Shown one piece after another: positions 36,783 to 45,919 of a DNA stretch of 64,000 nucleotides. Under the pieces are notes generated by a model. The model was not told where the DNA came from. It searched no databases and saw nothing but the letters and a program-made list of their open reading frames with translations. Source of the stretch: Paenibacillus albus (GTDB lineage: Bacteria > Bacillota > Bacilli > Paenibacillales > Paenibacillaceae). Where the stretch lies: positions 4,726,501-4,790,500 of the forward strand of contig NZ_CP034437.1 in NCBI RefSeq assembly GCF_003952225.1. The letters are read 5' to 3'. Numbering within the stretch: position 1 is the stretch's first letter; the number at the start of each line of letters is the position of its first letter. A program made the translations under genes and the position numbers.

Positions 36783-37190
36783 ATGAAAAGAATTAGCACA
36801 CATGTTGAGGAATGGTTCCGCGATATACCGGACAGCGAGCAGAAGCAATCCATCCAAGAAGAAATCACGCAAAACCTTGAAGAAAAAGTGTACGACCTTA
36901 TGCGCGCCGGCAAGAGCGAAGAAGATGCGACTAACAAAACCATTGTGGAGTTTGGCGATATTTCGGACATCAAGCAAGAGCTCGGCGTCATGCGGGGCAA
37001 GCCTGTGATCGATACACGCAAGCGATTCGGCCTGCATTTAGGCTTCTCAATATGGGGGACATGCCTCATAATTGCTTTCTTCGTGTTCATAAACATGTAC
37101 TACACGCCAAACACAATCTGGTTCGTGTACCCAGCATTCGTAGTCGCTTGGTGGCCGCTTGTCATGTTCTACAAGTGGCTCGGCTGGTAA
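36783..37190 (+). CDS. HAAS-domain membrane protein with one WWP two-helix module
   Basis: 135 residues. The N-terminal 70 residues form the HAAS (DUF1700-like) helical domain (ISTHVEEWFRDIPDSEQKQSIQEEI, EEDATNKTIVEFGDISDIKQELG) that pairs with PadR regulators. The C-terminus has two membrane helices carrying INMYYTPNTIWFVYPAFVVAWWPLVMF, the same module repeated four times in the next gene. Starts 1 base after the padR stop. Confidence 0.88.
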   Translation: MKRISTHVEEWFRDIPDSEQKQSIQEEITQNLEEKVYDLMRAGKSEEDATNKTIVEFGDISDIKQELGVMRGKPVIDTRKRFGLHLGFSIWGTCLIIAFFVFINMYYTPNTIWFVYPAFVVAWWPLVMFYKWLGW

Positions 37191-37205
37191 ATAAGGAGGA
37201 GCCTT

Positions 37206-37838
37206 ATGAGAGACCACCGTGCAAACTTTGCCGTAGCTGGCAGCATCATGTCCATTGTCTTCCTACTAATCGTTAACGTTATCACCTCGCCGGATTACTT
37301 ATGGTTCGTCCACCCTGCTTTCGCGCTTCTCCAGTGGCCGATCGCGATGTATTTTGCAGCGACAAGACGACTCAAGCTTTACTCGCTCGTATCGACACTG
37401 CTGCTTATTCTATATCTCATCTGGGAAAATATTATTCAAGGCGCTGGCCATCCGTGGTTCTTGTACCCCGCGCTTGCCGTCATCTGGTGGCCGATCATCA
37501 TGTACGCCGGCCGTTACGCCGCGACGCTCGGCATGGCAATCATCAGCAGCATCCTCATTATCGGATCATATGGCATCCTCAACCTGCTGTTATCGCCGCA
37601 CTATCCTTGGATAATTTTCGTAGCTTATGCCATCTTGTGGTGGCCGATGTCCATCTACTTCACTCGTTCGGGCAGATATTTCGACTTCTCGTTATGTGCT
37701 TCACTGCTTACAAGCGCTCTCTTCATTACCGTGAATATAATCTCGTCACCGAATGAAATCTGGGCGATCTATCCAATATTCGCTGTTATTTGGTGGCCGC
37801 TCAGCATGCATTATTATGCCAAACGTCCGCCAGTTTGA
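37206..37838 (+). CDS. Membrane protein made of four WWP two-helix repeats
   Basis: 210 residues, about eight helices. Four copies of a roughly 50-residue module are seen, each reading N-x-x-SP-x-x-x-W-F/I-x-Y/H-P-A/I-F/L-A-x-x-W-W-P-x-x-M/I-Y-Y/F (for example NVITSPDYLWFVHPAFALLQWPIAMY and NIISSPNEIWAIYPIFAVIWWPLSMH). No catalytic residues are evident. AAGGAGG precedes the ATG. Third gene of the padR unit; a sensor or channel role is speculation. Confidence 0.8.
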   Translation: MRDHRANFAVAGSIMSIVFLLIVNVITSPDYLWFVHPAFALLQWPIAMYFAATRRLKLYSLVSTLLLILYLIWENIIQGAGHPWFLYPALAVIWWPIIMYAGRYAATLGMAIISSILIIGSYGILNLLLSPHYPWIIFVAYAILWWPMSIYFTRSGRYFDFSLCASLLTSALFITVNIISSPNEIWAIYPIFAVIWWPLSMHYYAKRPPV

Positions 37839-37908
37839 TTGCCGTAAGCCCCGAATGCTACAATAGATCAGAGTTACACTACACTTTCTAACAATGGAGA
37901 ACTCATCT

Positions 37909-38445
37909 ATGCTAGCATTCACAATGAAACAAGAATACGCAAACGACCGCATCCGCGTCGTACAAGCTAAACCTTCAGACGCCGTCGATGTGATGAACCT
38001 GCTCGTAGAGACAGCACGATGGCTGCAAAGCAAAGGCTCCACGCAATGGAGCGCGCTTCTGAGCGGCGATGATCACCATAATGTGACCGGGCATATCGAG
38101 AAAGGCGAGCTCTTCATGTTCAAGGATGGCGATACGCTCGCTGGAATCGTCCTCCTTATGCAGGTTCCCGGCGAGTGGGATCACAGCCTGTGGGGACCCG
38201 ATGGACATGAATCAATCGTCTACCTCCATCGCCTCGCGATTAATCGTAATTATGCAAAGCAGGGTCTAGGCGCCGACATCGTGAAATGGGCTGAGGAAGG
38301 CGTTTCTTTCCCCGGCAAAGACCGCATCCGACTCGATTGCATTGCCAACAATGAGACGCTGAACAAGTTCTACAGCGGAATTGGCTACACGTACAAAGGC
38401 ACTTCACCGAGCGGCTTCTGTTTATATGAGAAAGCGTTAAAATAA
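37909..38445 (+). CDS. GNAT-family N-acetyltransferase
   Basis: 178 residues. The acetyl-CoA site is seen as VYLHRLAINRNYAKQGLGADIVKWAEE (the Q-x-x-G/A-like loop KQGLGA), followed by RIRLDCIANNETLNKFYSGIGYTYKG. The substrate is unknown. ATG at 37909 has GGAGA 8 bases upstream; ATG at 37894 does not. Confidence 0.92.
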   Translation: MLAFTMKQEYANDRIRVVQAKPSDAVDVMNLLVETARWLQSKGSTQWSALLSGDDHHNVTGHIEKGELFMFKDGDTLAGIVLLMQVPGEWDHSLWGPDGHESIVYLHRLAINRNYAKQGLGADIVKWAEEGVSFPGKDRIRLDCIANNETLNKFYSGIGYTYKGTSPSGFCLYEKALK

Positions 38446-38448
38446 AAA

Positions 38449-38475
38449 ATCGGACCGAGATGCTCTCGGTCCGAT
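38449..38475. terminator. Bidirectional terminator
   Basis: ATCGGACCGAGA / TCTCGGTCCGAT with a 3-base loop between A and T runs; convergent GNAT and aminopeptidase genes. Confidence 0.92.
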
Positions 38476-38484
38476 TTTTTTCAA

Positions 38485-39726
38485 TTAGAATGCCCAGTTG
38501 CCGCTGCGGAACAGCGGTTCAACCGAACCGTCCTCGCGCACACCGTCAATATCGAGATCAGCTGTACCAATCATGAAGTCAACATGCGTCAAGCTATTGT
38601 TGAGGCCGCGCTCCGCGAGCTCTTCCTTGCTCAGCTTAAGTCCGCCTTTGAGACAGAACGGGAAAGCGAATCCAATTGCCAGATGACAGGCTGCATTCTC
38701 ATCGAACAACGTGTTATAGAACGTCAGGTTCGTATTCGAAATCGGGGAGTGGAACGGAACAAGCGCAATCTCGCCGAGATAATGCGAGCCTTCATCAGTC
38801 TCAACAAGCCCTTTGAGTGCTTCATAGCCCTGCTCTGCTGCATAGGAAGTAATCCGGCCACCCTCGAACGTGATCGAGAAGTTATCAATCAGATTGCCGT
38901 TGTAGCTGAGCGGCTTACTGCTGTATACGGTGCCGTTCACACTGCCTTTATTCGGCGAAGTGAATACTTCCTCTGTCGGCATGTTCGGAATAAACACGCT
39001 TCCTTGCTTATTCTTCGTTCCTGCGCTAACCCAGAGATGCCCTTCCGGCAAGCCAATTGAAACATCCGTACCTGACGCAGCGGAGCGATAACGCAGCTCC
39101 TTGAATCTGCTCTCGTTCAATCGCTCAGCTTTGCTGCGAAGCCCATCTGCGTGCTCGCGCCATGCAGCGATCGGATTATCCGCATCCACGCGGGTTGCCG
39201 CGAAGATCGCTTCCCAGAGGGCATTCACTTGCTCAGTCGATGACCCTAGCTCCGGGAACACCTTCTCGGCCCACTCCGGCGTCGGAACCGCGACGATGGA
39301 CCATGCGCAATCATTGCTAAGCGTATATTTGCGGAAGGGTTGAAGCGCAGTCTGAGCCGGCTTCGTTACCGCGCTGATCCGAGATGCTTCGATACCACTC
39401 AGCAGATCCGGATTTTCGGCCGTAACCCATAAGAAAGCAGCTCCCTCTTCTGCCAGCTTAACGCGCCCATCCACGATCCACTCCGGGTAGAACGATAGTC
39501 CTTCCTCAGGCGATTTCTCCAACCGAGTTCGAACGATTTGCTCGTCAGTCCATTCCACGTGAACATAGCTTGCGCCAATCTCATATGCATGCTTAACGAC
39601 GAGGCGTACGAAAGGCGCAGCCTCCACTTGGGTCATAATGCACAGCTTCTGTCCTGGTTGAATGTTGACGCCAACCTCGACAGCCAGAGCTGCATATTGC
39701 GCTAAACGATTCTCGAATGAGTTCAT
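38485..39726 (-). CDS. Aminopeptidase, M29 family (AmpS/PepS)
   Basis: 413 residues, the usual M29 length. A cytoplasmic, metal-dependent aminopeptidase that opens N-terminal residues of peptides. Metal-site blocks seen: EVFTSPNKGSVNGTVY, YLGEIALVPFHSPIS, HLAIGFAFPF and LTHVDFMIGTADLDIDG (His/Asp and Glu ligands). ATG at 39726 lies 10 bases after GAGGAG; the first codon option at 39735 overlaps that site. Confidence 0.94.
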   Translation of the reverse strand: MNSFENRLAQYAALAVEVGVNIQPGQKLCIMTQVEAAPFVRLVVKHAYEIGASYVHVEWTDEQIVRTRLEKSPEEGLSFYPEWIVDGRVKLAEEGAAFLWVTAENPDLLSGIEASRISAVTKPAQTALQPFRKYTLSNDCAWSIVAVPTPEWAEKVFPELGSSTEQVNALWEAIFAATRVDADNPIAAWREHADGLRSKAERLNESRFKELRYRSAASGTDVSIGLPEGHLWVSAGTKNKQGSVFIPNMPTEEVFTSPNKGSVNGTVYSSKPLSYNGNLIDNFSITFEGGRITSYAAEQGYEALKGLVETDEGSHYLGEIALVPFHSPISNTNLTFYNTLFDENAACHLAIGFAFPFCLKGGLKLSKEELAERGLNNSLTHVDFMIGTADLDIDGVREDGSVEPLFRSGNWAF

Positions 39727-39875
39727 TATTTTCACTCCTCTATCTAACCTCTATGTAACGGCTTCCAGCAAAATATTATACCAGTGTGATACGTACCTAT
39801 GCAAAAAAGCAGGAAAGGCATGCTTAGACCTGAACTTCGGCCAAGCAGCCTTACCCGCTTCTATGATAATTCTAC

Positions 39876-41594
39876 TCATGCATGCTGGAACTGCGCATAG
39901 TGCAATCTGCTGTAATGTCCGCCTGCTGCGAGCAGCTCCTCGTGCCTGCCTTGCTCCGATACGCCCTCCTCGGTTACGACGACGATGCGATCCGCATTCT
40001 TGATCGTCGCAAGCCGATGCGCGATAACGAGCGTCGTACGTCCCTGCGACAGCTCGGCGAGCGACTGCTGGATTGCCGATTCCGTCTCGGTATCCAGCGC
40101 CGAGGTCGCCTCGTCGAGAATAAGGATTGGCGGATTTTTGAGGAACATCCGCGCAATGGCAACCCGCTGCTTTTGGCCGCCGGACAGCTTCACGCCACGT
40201 TCACCGACGATCGTATCCAGCCCTTCCGGCAAAGACTCGATGAAGACCTCAAGCTGCGCTCTGCGAGCCGCCGTCAGAAGCTCTTCATCGGTTGCATCCA
40301 TTTTGCCGTACTTAATATTTTCCCGAATCGTTCCCGAGAACAGGAACACGTCCTGCTGCACGATGCCGATGTTCTTGCGAAGCGAAGCCAGCTTCATGTC
40401 ACGGATGTCGGTGCCATCCACGGTAATGCTGCCGCCTACAACATCATAGAAGCGCGGCAGCAAGCTGCACAGCGTTGTTTTGCCCGCACCGGATGGACCA
40501 ACGAATGCTACTGTCTCGCCTGCTTGAATCGATAGATTGATGTGCTCCAGCACATGCGATTCATTCTCATAGCCAAAAGAAACATCGTGGAACTTGATAT
40601 TGCCTTGCAATGCACTTATATCACGCGCATTCGGACGGTCTGCAACCTCTGGCTCGGTGTCCATCAGATCTACATAACGCTTGAACCCCGCAATCCCTTT
40701 CGGATAGCTCTCAATGACTGCGTTGATCTTCTCAATCGGGCCGATGAACACATTAGCCAGCAGCAGGAAGCCAATAAACTCGCCGTATGTCAGCTCGCCA
40801 CGAATAACGTACCACGTTCCGCACACCATGACGAACAGAGTGACGAGACGTTTGAGCATGTAGTTGATGGAGGAGTTAAACGCCATAATTTTATAAGAAA
40901 ATAGCTTTGTTAAGCGGAATTTACCGTTGTTGACTTGGAACTGTTCCTTCTCGAAAGGCTCGTTCGCGAACGCTTGCACGACGCGCATACCGCCGACATT
41001 ATCTTCAACACGCGCATTGAATTCTGCGATATCGGAGAACAGCTGATGGAACGCTTTGGTCATTTGGCGGCTGAAGAAAATCGCCAGATAAATCATGAGC
41101 GGGACGACGATGAACGTCAGTACGGCCAGCTTCCAGTTAATGAACAGCATGAGTGTGAAGGAGCCTACGAGCGTCATCACAGCGATGAACAAATCTTCCG
41201 GACCGTGATGCGCCATTTCGCCAATATCCATCAAATCATTCGTCAGCCTGGACATGAGATGCCCCGTCTTATTGTTGTCGAAGAAGCGGAACGACAGCTT
41301 CTGAATGTGGTCGAACAGCTTGCGCCGCATGTCCGTCTCGATATTGATGCCGAGCATATGACCCCAGTAAGTAACAATATAATTGAGCAGTGCATTGAGT
41401 ATATATACAAGCAGCAAGCCTGCACATGCCCAAGAGATCAACGTCCAGTCCTTGCCTGGCAGAAGTTTATCGACGAATTGGTTTACCGCCAGCGGAAAAC
41501 CAAGCTCAAGGAAACCTGCGAAGATCGCGCAGAAGAAATCCAGGTAGAACAGTTTATTATAAGGTTTGTAGTAGGAAAAGAACCTTGCGAGCAT
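39876..41594 (-). CDS. ABC exporter, permease-ATPase half-transporter
   Basis: 572 residues. A six-helix membrane domain (1-310, with EDNVGGMRVVQAFANE coupling helix) is followed by an ATPase with GPSGAGKTT, KLSGGQKQRVAIAR, ILILDEATSALD and the His switch VIAHRLATI. It acts as a homodimer to export an unidentified compound. It starts 22 bases after the second siderophore permease gene and is probably co-transcribed, which suggests export of a siderophore or removal of its products. No other exporter half is present. Confidence 0.92.
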   Translation of the reverse strand: MLARFFSYYKPYNKLFYLDFFCAIFAGFLELGFPLAVNQFVDKLLPGKDWTLISWACAGLLLVYILNALLNYIVTYWGHMLGINIETDMRRKLFDHIQKLSFRFFDNNKTGHLMSRLTNDLMDIGEMAHHGPEDLFIAVMTLVGSFTLMLFINWKLAVLTFIVVPLMIYLAIFFSRQMTKAFHQLFSDIAEFNARVEDNVGGMRVVQAFANEPFEKEQFQVNNGKFRLTKLFSYKIMAFNSSINYMLKRLVTLFVMVCGTWYVIRGELTYGEFIGFLLLANVFIGPIEKINAVIESYPKGIAGFKRYVDLMDTEPEVADRPNARDISALQGNIKFHDVSFGYENESHVLEHINLSIQAGETVAFVGPSGAGKTTLCSLLPRFYDVVGGSITVDGTDIRDMKLASLRKNIGIVQQDVFLFSGTIRENIKYGKMDATDEELLTAARRAQLEVFIESLPEGLDTIVGERGVKLSGGQKQRVAIARMFLKNPPILILDEATSALDTETESAIQQSLAELSQGRTTLVIAHRLATIKNADRIVVVTEEGVSEQGRHEELLAAGGHYSRLHYAQFQHA

Positions 41595-41616
41595 TCGAAT
41601 ATCTCTCCTTTTTCGA

Positions 41617-42645
41617 TTAGCTGCTGGAGCCTTTGGTCCGCATCAGTAAATATAGAAAATACGGCGCTCCGAGAACAGCGACAACAATACCGGTAGGGAT
41701 ATTGTATAGCCTTGCAAAAGTATCAGAAATGATAAGCAGCAGCGCCCCGGCAAGTGCGGAAGCTGGCAGTAAATACGGATGCTGCGGACCGACAAGCCTT
41801 CTCGCCAGATGCGGACCAATTAAGCCAACAAAGCCAATCGCGCCTCCCACCGCCACCGCCGCGCCGGCTAATCCGACAGCAGATGCGTACATAATTAGCC
41901 GCTCGCGGTTAAGCGAGGTTCCCAGACCGCTTGCGGTGAGATCGCCGAGGTTCATGACGTCGAGCACTCGCGCTTTAAAGAACACGAGCGGCAGAAGCAC
42001 CACAAGCCATGGCACAAGCGCGAGCACGAAGCGCCAATCCGTACCCAAGATGCTGCCAGCCAGCCACACCTGAACGAACTTGAACTGTTCGGGATTGAGA
42101 CGAAGCGTCAGCACCAGCATCGCCGCGGATATCCCAGCAGCTACCGCAATCCCAACAAGCAGCATGCGGATTGTGGAGATGCCTTGATTGCGCCGATATG
42201 CGAGCGAGAAGATGAGCGCGGCTGTTCCGCCCGCGCCAGCGAGTGCGAGCAGCGGCAGCAGATAGATCGTGCCGCTGACCGGAACGACACTGATGAACAG
42301 CACGACGACGAGCCCTGCTCCGGCATTAATGCCGAGTATGCCCGGCTCTGCCAGCGCATTGCGTGTAACGCCTTGCAGAATACAGCCCGACACGGCAAAA
42401 GCAGCGCCAATTAGCAGCGACATGACCATGCGAGGCAGCCGGAACTGAAACAGAATCAGCTCCTGCTTCGCATCGCCTTTGCCGATTAATGTACGCAGAA
42501 CCTCATGCGGTGTCAGCTTTAATTGACCGGTATCCATACTAATGATGAACACAATTACGATGAGCACGAATAATAGCGTCATAATGGTGAAAGCCCGTTT
42601 GCGGCGAGCAGCCTCCACGGACGAGACCATGGATGTTGACATCAT
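41617..42645 (-). CDS. Iron-siderophore ABC permease (FecCD family), second subunit
   Basis: 342 residues, about ten helices. FecCD motifs: AVSGCILQGVTRNALAEPGILGINAGAG and GAIGFVGLIGPHLARRLVGPQHPYLLPASALAGALLLIISD (the cytoplasmic loop that meets the ATPase). ATG at 42645 directly follows the stop of the first subunit with GGGAG inside it. Order and sequence resemble Bacillus YfhA. Forms a heterodimer with the next entry. Confidence 0.93.
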   Translation of the reverse strand: MMSTSMVSSVEAARRKRAFTIMTLLFVLIVIVFIISMDTGQLKLTPHEVLRTLIGKGDAKQELILFQFRLPRMVMSLLIGAAFAVSGCILQGVTRNALAEPGILGINAGAGLVVVLFISVVPVSGTIYLLPLLALAGAGGTAALIFSLAYRRNQGISTIRMLLVGIAVAAGISAAMLVLTLRLNPEQFKFVQVWLAGSILGTDWRFVLALVPWLVVLLPLVFFKARVLDVMNLGDLTASGLGTSLNRERLIMYASAVGLAGAAVAVGGAIGFVGLIGPHLARRLVGPQHPYLLPASALAGALLLIISDTFARLYNIPTGIVVAVLGAPYFLYLLMRTKGSSS

Positions 42646-43692
42646 CTACAGCTCCCTTCTCTCGTTCATCGCGAGATAGAGAAAGAACGGTACGCCGAGG
42701 ATAGCGATTAGTGCGCCAAGAGGCGTCTCTGCGAACGGATTGAACATTCTTGCGCCGATATCCGCGAGTACGACGAGAAGCGAGCCGAGAACCGCGGAGC
42801 ATGGCAAGATCCAGCGGTAGTCAACGCCTACAAGATAGCGCGCAACATGCGGAATAATCAAACCGACGAAGCCAACAGCGCCTACGATGGAAACGGAAGC
42901 GCCGGCCAAGATGAGAATGAGCAGCGCCCCTATCGCCTTCACAAGCCCTGTTCGCTGGCCCAGACCAGTCGCGATATCTTCGCCAAGGCTTAGCAATGTA
43001 ATGGAGCGGGACATTAGTATCGCAACAACGATGCTGCCAAGTATCCACGGAGTAATAATTTTGACCTGTGCCCACTGAACGCCTTGCATGCCACCCGCAT
43101 ACCAGAATGCGAGCTCTTGGCCAACATTGTAATGAATCGCAATCGCTTCGCTGATCGCAAGCATGAGAGCGGAAACTGCCGCACCGGCAAGAACCAATCG
43201 AACAGGCGTAAGTCCGCCCTTCACCATCGAACCGGCGCCGAATACGATCCCTGCCGCTAAAGCTGCTCCGATGAATGAGAAGAACAACAAATGAACGAAG
43301 GACATGCCTGGGAAGAAAGCGAAGCAAATGGCTAGCAAAAGACCAGAGCCTGCGTTAATACCAAGCAATCCTGAATCTGCAATCGGGTTGCGGGTCATCC
43401 CCTGCATAAGCGCGCCTGCAGTGGCGAACGCCGCGCCTGTCAGCGCACCAGCGATAACGCGCGGAATCCGCAGCTGATGAATGACCTGATGGGAAGTCAG
43501 ATCCGGGTTGAAATGCACGAGCGATTCCCACACCGTAGCAAGCGAGATATCTGCCGCGCCAACTGCGATCGACAGCGCCGCGCTGAGTAAGAGCAGCGCA
43601 CTCCCGCCGACGAGTAGCAAGATAGCAGCGAGCGGACGTGATTGAATCGTTACGGCCGGCCGCTCTGGCTCGGAGAAAGAATGAGACTGCAC
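42646..43692 (-). CDS. Iron-siderophore ABC permease (FecCD family), first subunit
   Basis: 348 residues. The same motifs appear as FATAGALMQGMTRNPIADSGLLGINAGSG and GAVGFVGLIIPHVARYLVGVDYRWILPCSAVLG. It is YfiZ-like. First gene of the operon, 62 bases downstream of a Fur-like box. No binding protein or ATPase gene accompanies the pair; in Bacillus such permeases share a distant ATPase, so that is expected here. Confidence 0.93.
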   Translation of the reverse strand: MQSHSFSEPERPAVTIQSRPLAAILLLVGGSALLLLSAALSIAVGAADISLATVWESLVHFNPDLTSHQVIHQLRIPRVIAGALTGAAFATAGALMQGMTRNPIADSGLLGINAGSGLLLAICFAFFPGMSFVHLLFFSFIGAALAAGIVFGAGSMVKGGLTPVRLVLAGAAVSALMLAISEAIAIHYNVGQELAFWYAGGMQGVQWAQVKIITPWILGSIVVAILMSRSITLLSLGEDIATGLGQRTGLVKAIGALLILILAGASVSIVGAVGFVGLIIPHVARYLVGVDYRWILPCSAVLGSLLVVLADIGARMFNPFAETPLGALIAILGVPFFLYLAMNERREL

Positions 43693-43754
43693 AATGATAA
43701 ACCACCTTTACTTATGTACCTTTTGTAGCTCTCGAAGCCTAGTTCGAAATCAAT

Positions 43755-43769
43755 TGAGAATTATTTTCA
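43755..43769. promoter_or_regulatory. Fur box
   Basis: TGAGAATTATTTTCA matches 13 of 15 positions of TGATAATNATTATCA. It lies upstream of the permease operon, so iron repression is expected. Confidence 0.75.
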
Positions 43770-43891
43770 ATAATAAAGAGTTCCAGAGAAGTTGTCCATC
43801 CATTACGCGAATCTTTTCCCTATATCTCGTCAGTTCAGCTTGAATTGTTACTTTTTTGTACCAATCTCTTCATGAAAGAAGGCGTCAGCAT

Positions 43892-43899
43892 CATACACT
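43892..43899 (+). promoter_or_regulatory. SigE-like -10 element upstream of the cyclase
   Basis: CATACACT fits the SigE -10 (CATACANT), 67 bases before the ATG. No AC at 17 bases, so SigK is less likely; the -35 is unclear. Confidence 0.35.
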
Positions 43900-43966
43900 T
43901 ATACCCGAAGGGCAGCATCTTAGTTCCTACAAATGCCTGATGCTAGGCCAGGAAGGAGTTGCCGAT

Positions 43967-45862
43967 ATGCAGCTAGAGCTGAACCAGATCCAAGCCGGCA
44001 TCAATCTGCTCGTCAATCGGCTGCTGCCGAGGCAAAACGTCGATGGCAGCTGGCGGCTAGGCTTCGTTGATGCCGGAACGACCACGGATGCGGCAGTGAT
44101 TATGCTGCTGCAGAGCATGCAGATCCCGAAGCCGAAGCTCGTTGCCCTGCTGCGCGAGCGGATCGAAGCGATGCAGCACGCAGACGGTGCTTGGCGCAGC
44201 TACCCGAATGAAATATCGGGAAACGCGGCCGCTACAGCAGAGAGCTACTTCGCCTTGCAATTCGCAGGCAGAACTCCGAATGAGCCGCATATGAAGCGCG
44301 CTCGCGAGGCACTTCTGGAGCTGGGCGGCCTGTCTCGCATCAACAATTTGGTAACGAAGTTTCTGCTCGCTGCTGTCGGACAATATCGGTGGCCGCGTTG
44401 GTTTCCGGTTCCACTCACCCTGATGCTGCTTCCGAAATCAGCGCCGCTTCATTTCTATCAATTCTCCGGCTATGCACGCGTTCATATGGCGCCGATGCTC
44501 ATTCTCGGCGACCGCAAGCCCGCATTCTCGCAGCCCTCGATCGTTCCACTGCAGCCGCTGCGCAGCGGCGACGAGGAGCTAAGGCTGCAGCAAGGCAGTT
44601 GGCACCGGCATTTTCATTATAAGCTGCGACAACTGGATGATGACCGGCTCCAGCTGCACCAACAAGCGACTGATCGCGCTGTCTCGTTCATGCAAGCGCG
44701 GATTGAGGACGATGGTACACTGTATAGCTACGCAACGGCGACCATTCTAATGGTTCATGCGCTTCGCGCACTTGGCTTCAAAGCAGAGCATCCGCTTATC
44801 GCCGGAGCGATCCAAGGGCTTGAGACTTTGCTTGCGCCAGACTGGACCATGCTGGGTAGAGCCGCCACACTCCAGAATACGACGTCCACCGTCTGGGATA
44901 CCGCACTCATCAGCCATGCACTGCAGGCTGCAGGCTTCTCGAAAGCGCATCCTTCAATCGTGCGTGCAGGACAGTTTTTGCTTTCACGGCAGCATACGAA
45001 GCTTGGCGATTGGAAGCAAAATGTCGTTGATCCGGCGCCAGGCGGGTGGGGCTTCTCGAACATCAACACGATCAATCCCGACAATGACGATACGACGGCT
45101 GCTCTACGCGCGATCCATGACTTACCGGTGGAAGCTTCTGCGGCCGCCCGCGAGAAAGGGCTCAACTGGCTGCTCTCGATGCAGAACAGCGACGGCGGCT
45201 GGGCAGCCTTCGAACGCAACCAAGACAAGAAACTTATCAGCTGGATACCGCTTCAAGGCGCGGAAGACGCCGCTACAGACCCGTCGACACCGGATCTGAC
45301 AGGCAGGACGCTTGAATATCTCGGCCGCTTTGCCAGGCTGACGACCGAGCATCACTTCATCCGGCGTGCCGCGAACTGGCTCTATAGCCACCAAGAACCG
45401 GATGGTTCCTGGTATGGGCGCTGGGGCGTCTGTTACATCTATGGTACTTGGGCTGCGCTGACCGGACTCGCCGCCGTCGGCGAATCGCCGCAGCATCCGC
45501 AGATCCGGCGCGCGGTCGCTTGGCTGCACAGCATTCAACATGCTGACGGCGGCTTCGGGGAAAGCTGCGAAAGCGACGAGGTGAAGCAGTTCGTCCCTCT
45601 CCCCTCTTCCACGCTCGTGCAAACTGCCTGGGCGTTAGATGCGCTCATAGCGGTTCATGAGTCGCCAACCGAAGCGATGCAGCGCGCCTGCATCTACTTG
45701 CTCCGCGAGCTGCCTGGCGAGCATCAGCAGCAGCAATCGACTGCTGCGCGCTACCCGAATGGCGCCGGCTTACCCGGTTATATCTATACTTGCTACGAGA
45801 GCTATCCGCTCGTCTGGCCGCTGCTCACGTTGGCGCATTACCGGAACAAATATAGCGAATGA
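43967..45862 (+). CDS. sqhC: Sporulenol/squalene-hopene cyclase family protein
   Basis: 631 residues, the length of Bacillus SqhC (tetraprenyl-curcumene cyclase, which makes sporulenol in spores). The acid motif is D-N-D-D-T in INPDNDDTTAAL. QW repeats are seen as QNVDGSW, QNSDGGW, QEPDGSW and QHADGGFGE. Substrate specificity cannot be decided from sequence; the spore context favours sporulenol. ATG at 43967 follows AGGAAGGAG; an earlier in-frame ATG at 43856 would place the -10 element inside the gene. Confidence 0.9.
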   Translation: MQLELNQIQAGINLLVNRLLPRQNVDGSWRLGFVDAGTTTDAAVIMLLQSMQIPKPKLVALLRERIEAMQHADGAWRSYPNEISGNAAATAESYFALQFAGRTPNEPHMKRAREALLELGGLSRINNLVTKFLLAAVGQYRWPRWFPVPLTLMLLPKSAPLHFYQFSGYARVHMAPMLILGDRKPAFSQPSIVPLQPLRSGDEELRLQQGSWHRHFHYKLRQLDDDRLQLHQQATDRAVSFMQARIEDDGTLYSYATATILMVHALRALGFKAEHPLIAGAIQGLETLLAPDWTMLGRAATLQNTTSTVWDTALISHALQAAGFSKAHPSIVRAGQFLLSRQHTKLGDWKQNVVDPAPGGWGFSNINTINPDNDDTTAALRAIHDLPVEASAAAREKGLNWLLSMQNSDGGWAAFERNQDKKLISWIPLQGAEDAATDPSTPDLTGRTLEYLGRFARLTTEHHFIRRAANWLYSHQEPDGSWYGRWGVCYIYGTWAALTGLAAVGESPQHPQIRRAVAWLHSIQHADGGFGESCESDEVKQFVPLPSSTLVQTAWALDALIAVHESPTEAMQRACIYLLRELPGEHQQQQSTAARYPNGAGLPGYIYTCYESYPLVWPLLTLAHYRNKYSE

Positions 45863-45919
45863 GCTGTCCGAATAGACGTTTTTCTATCCACCAAATGCAG
45901 CCTTTCTTAGCCTATATAC

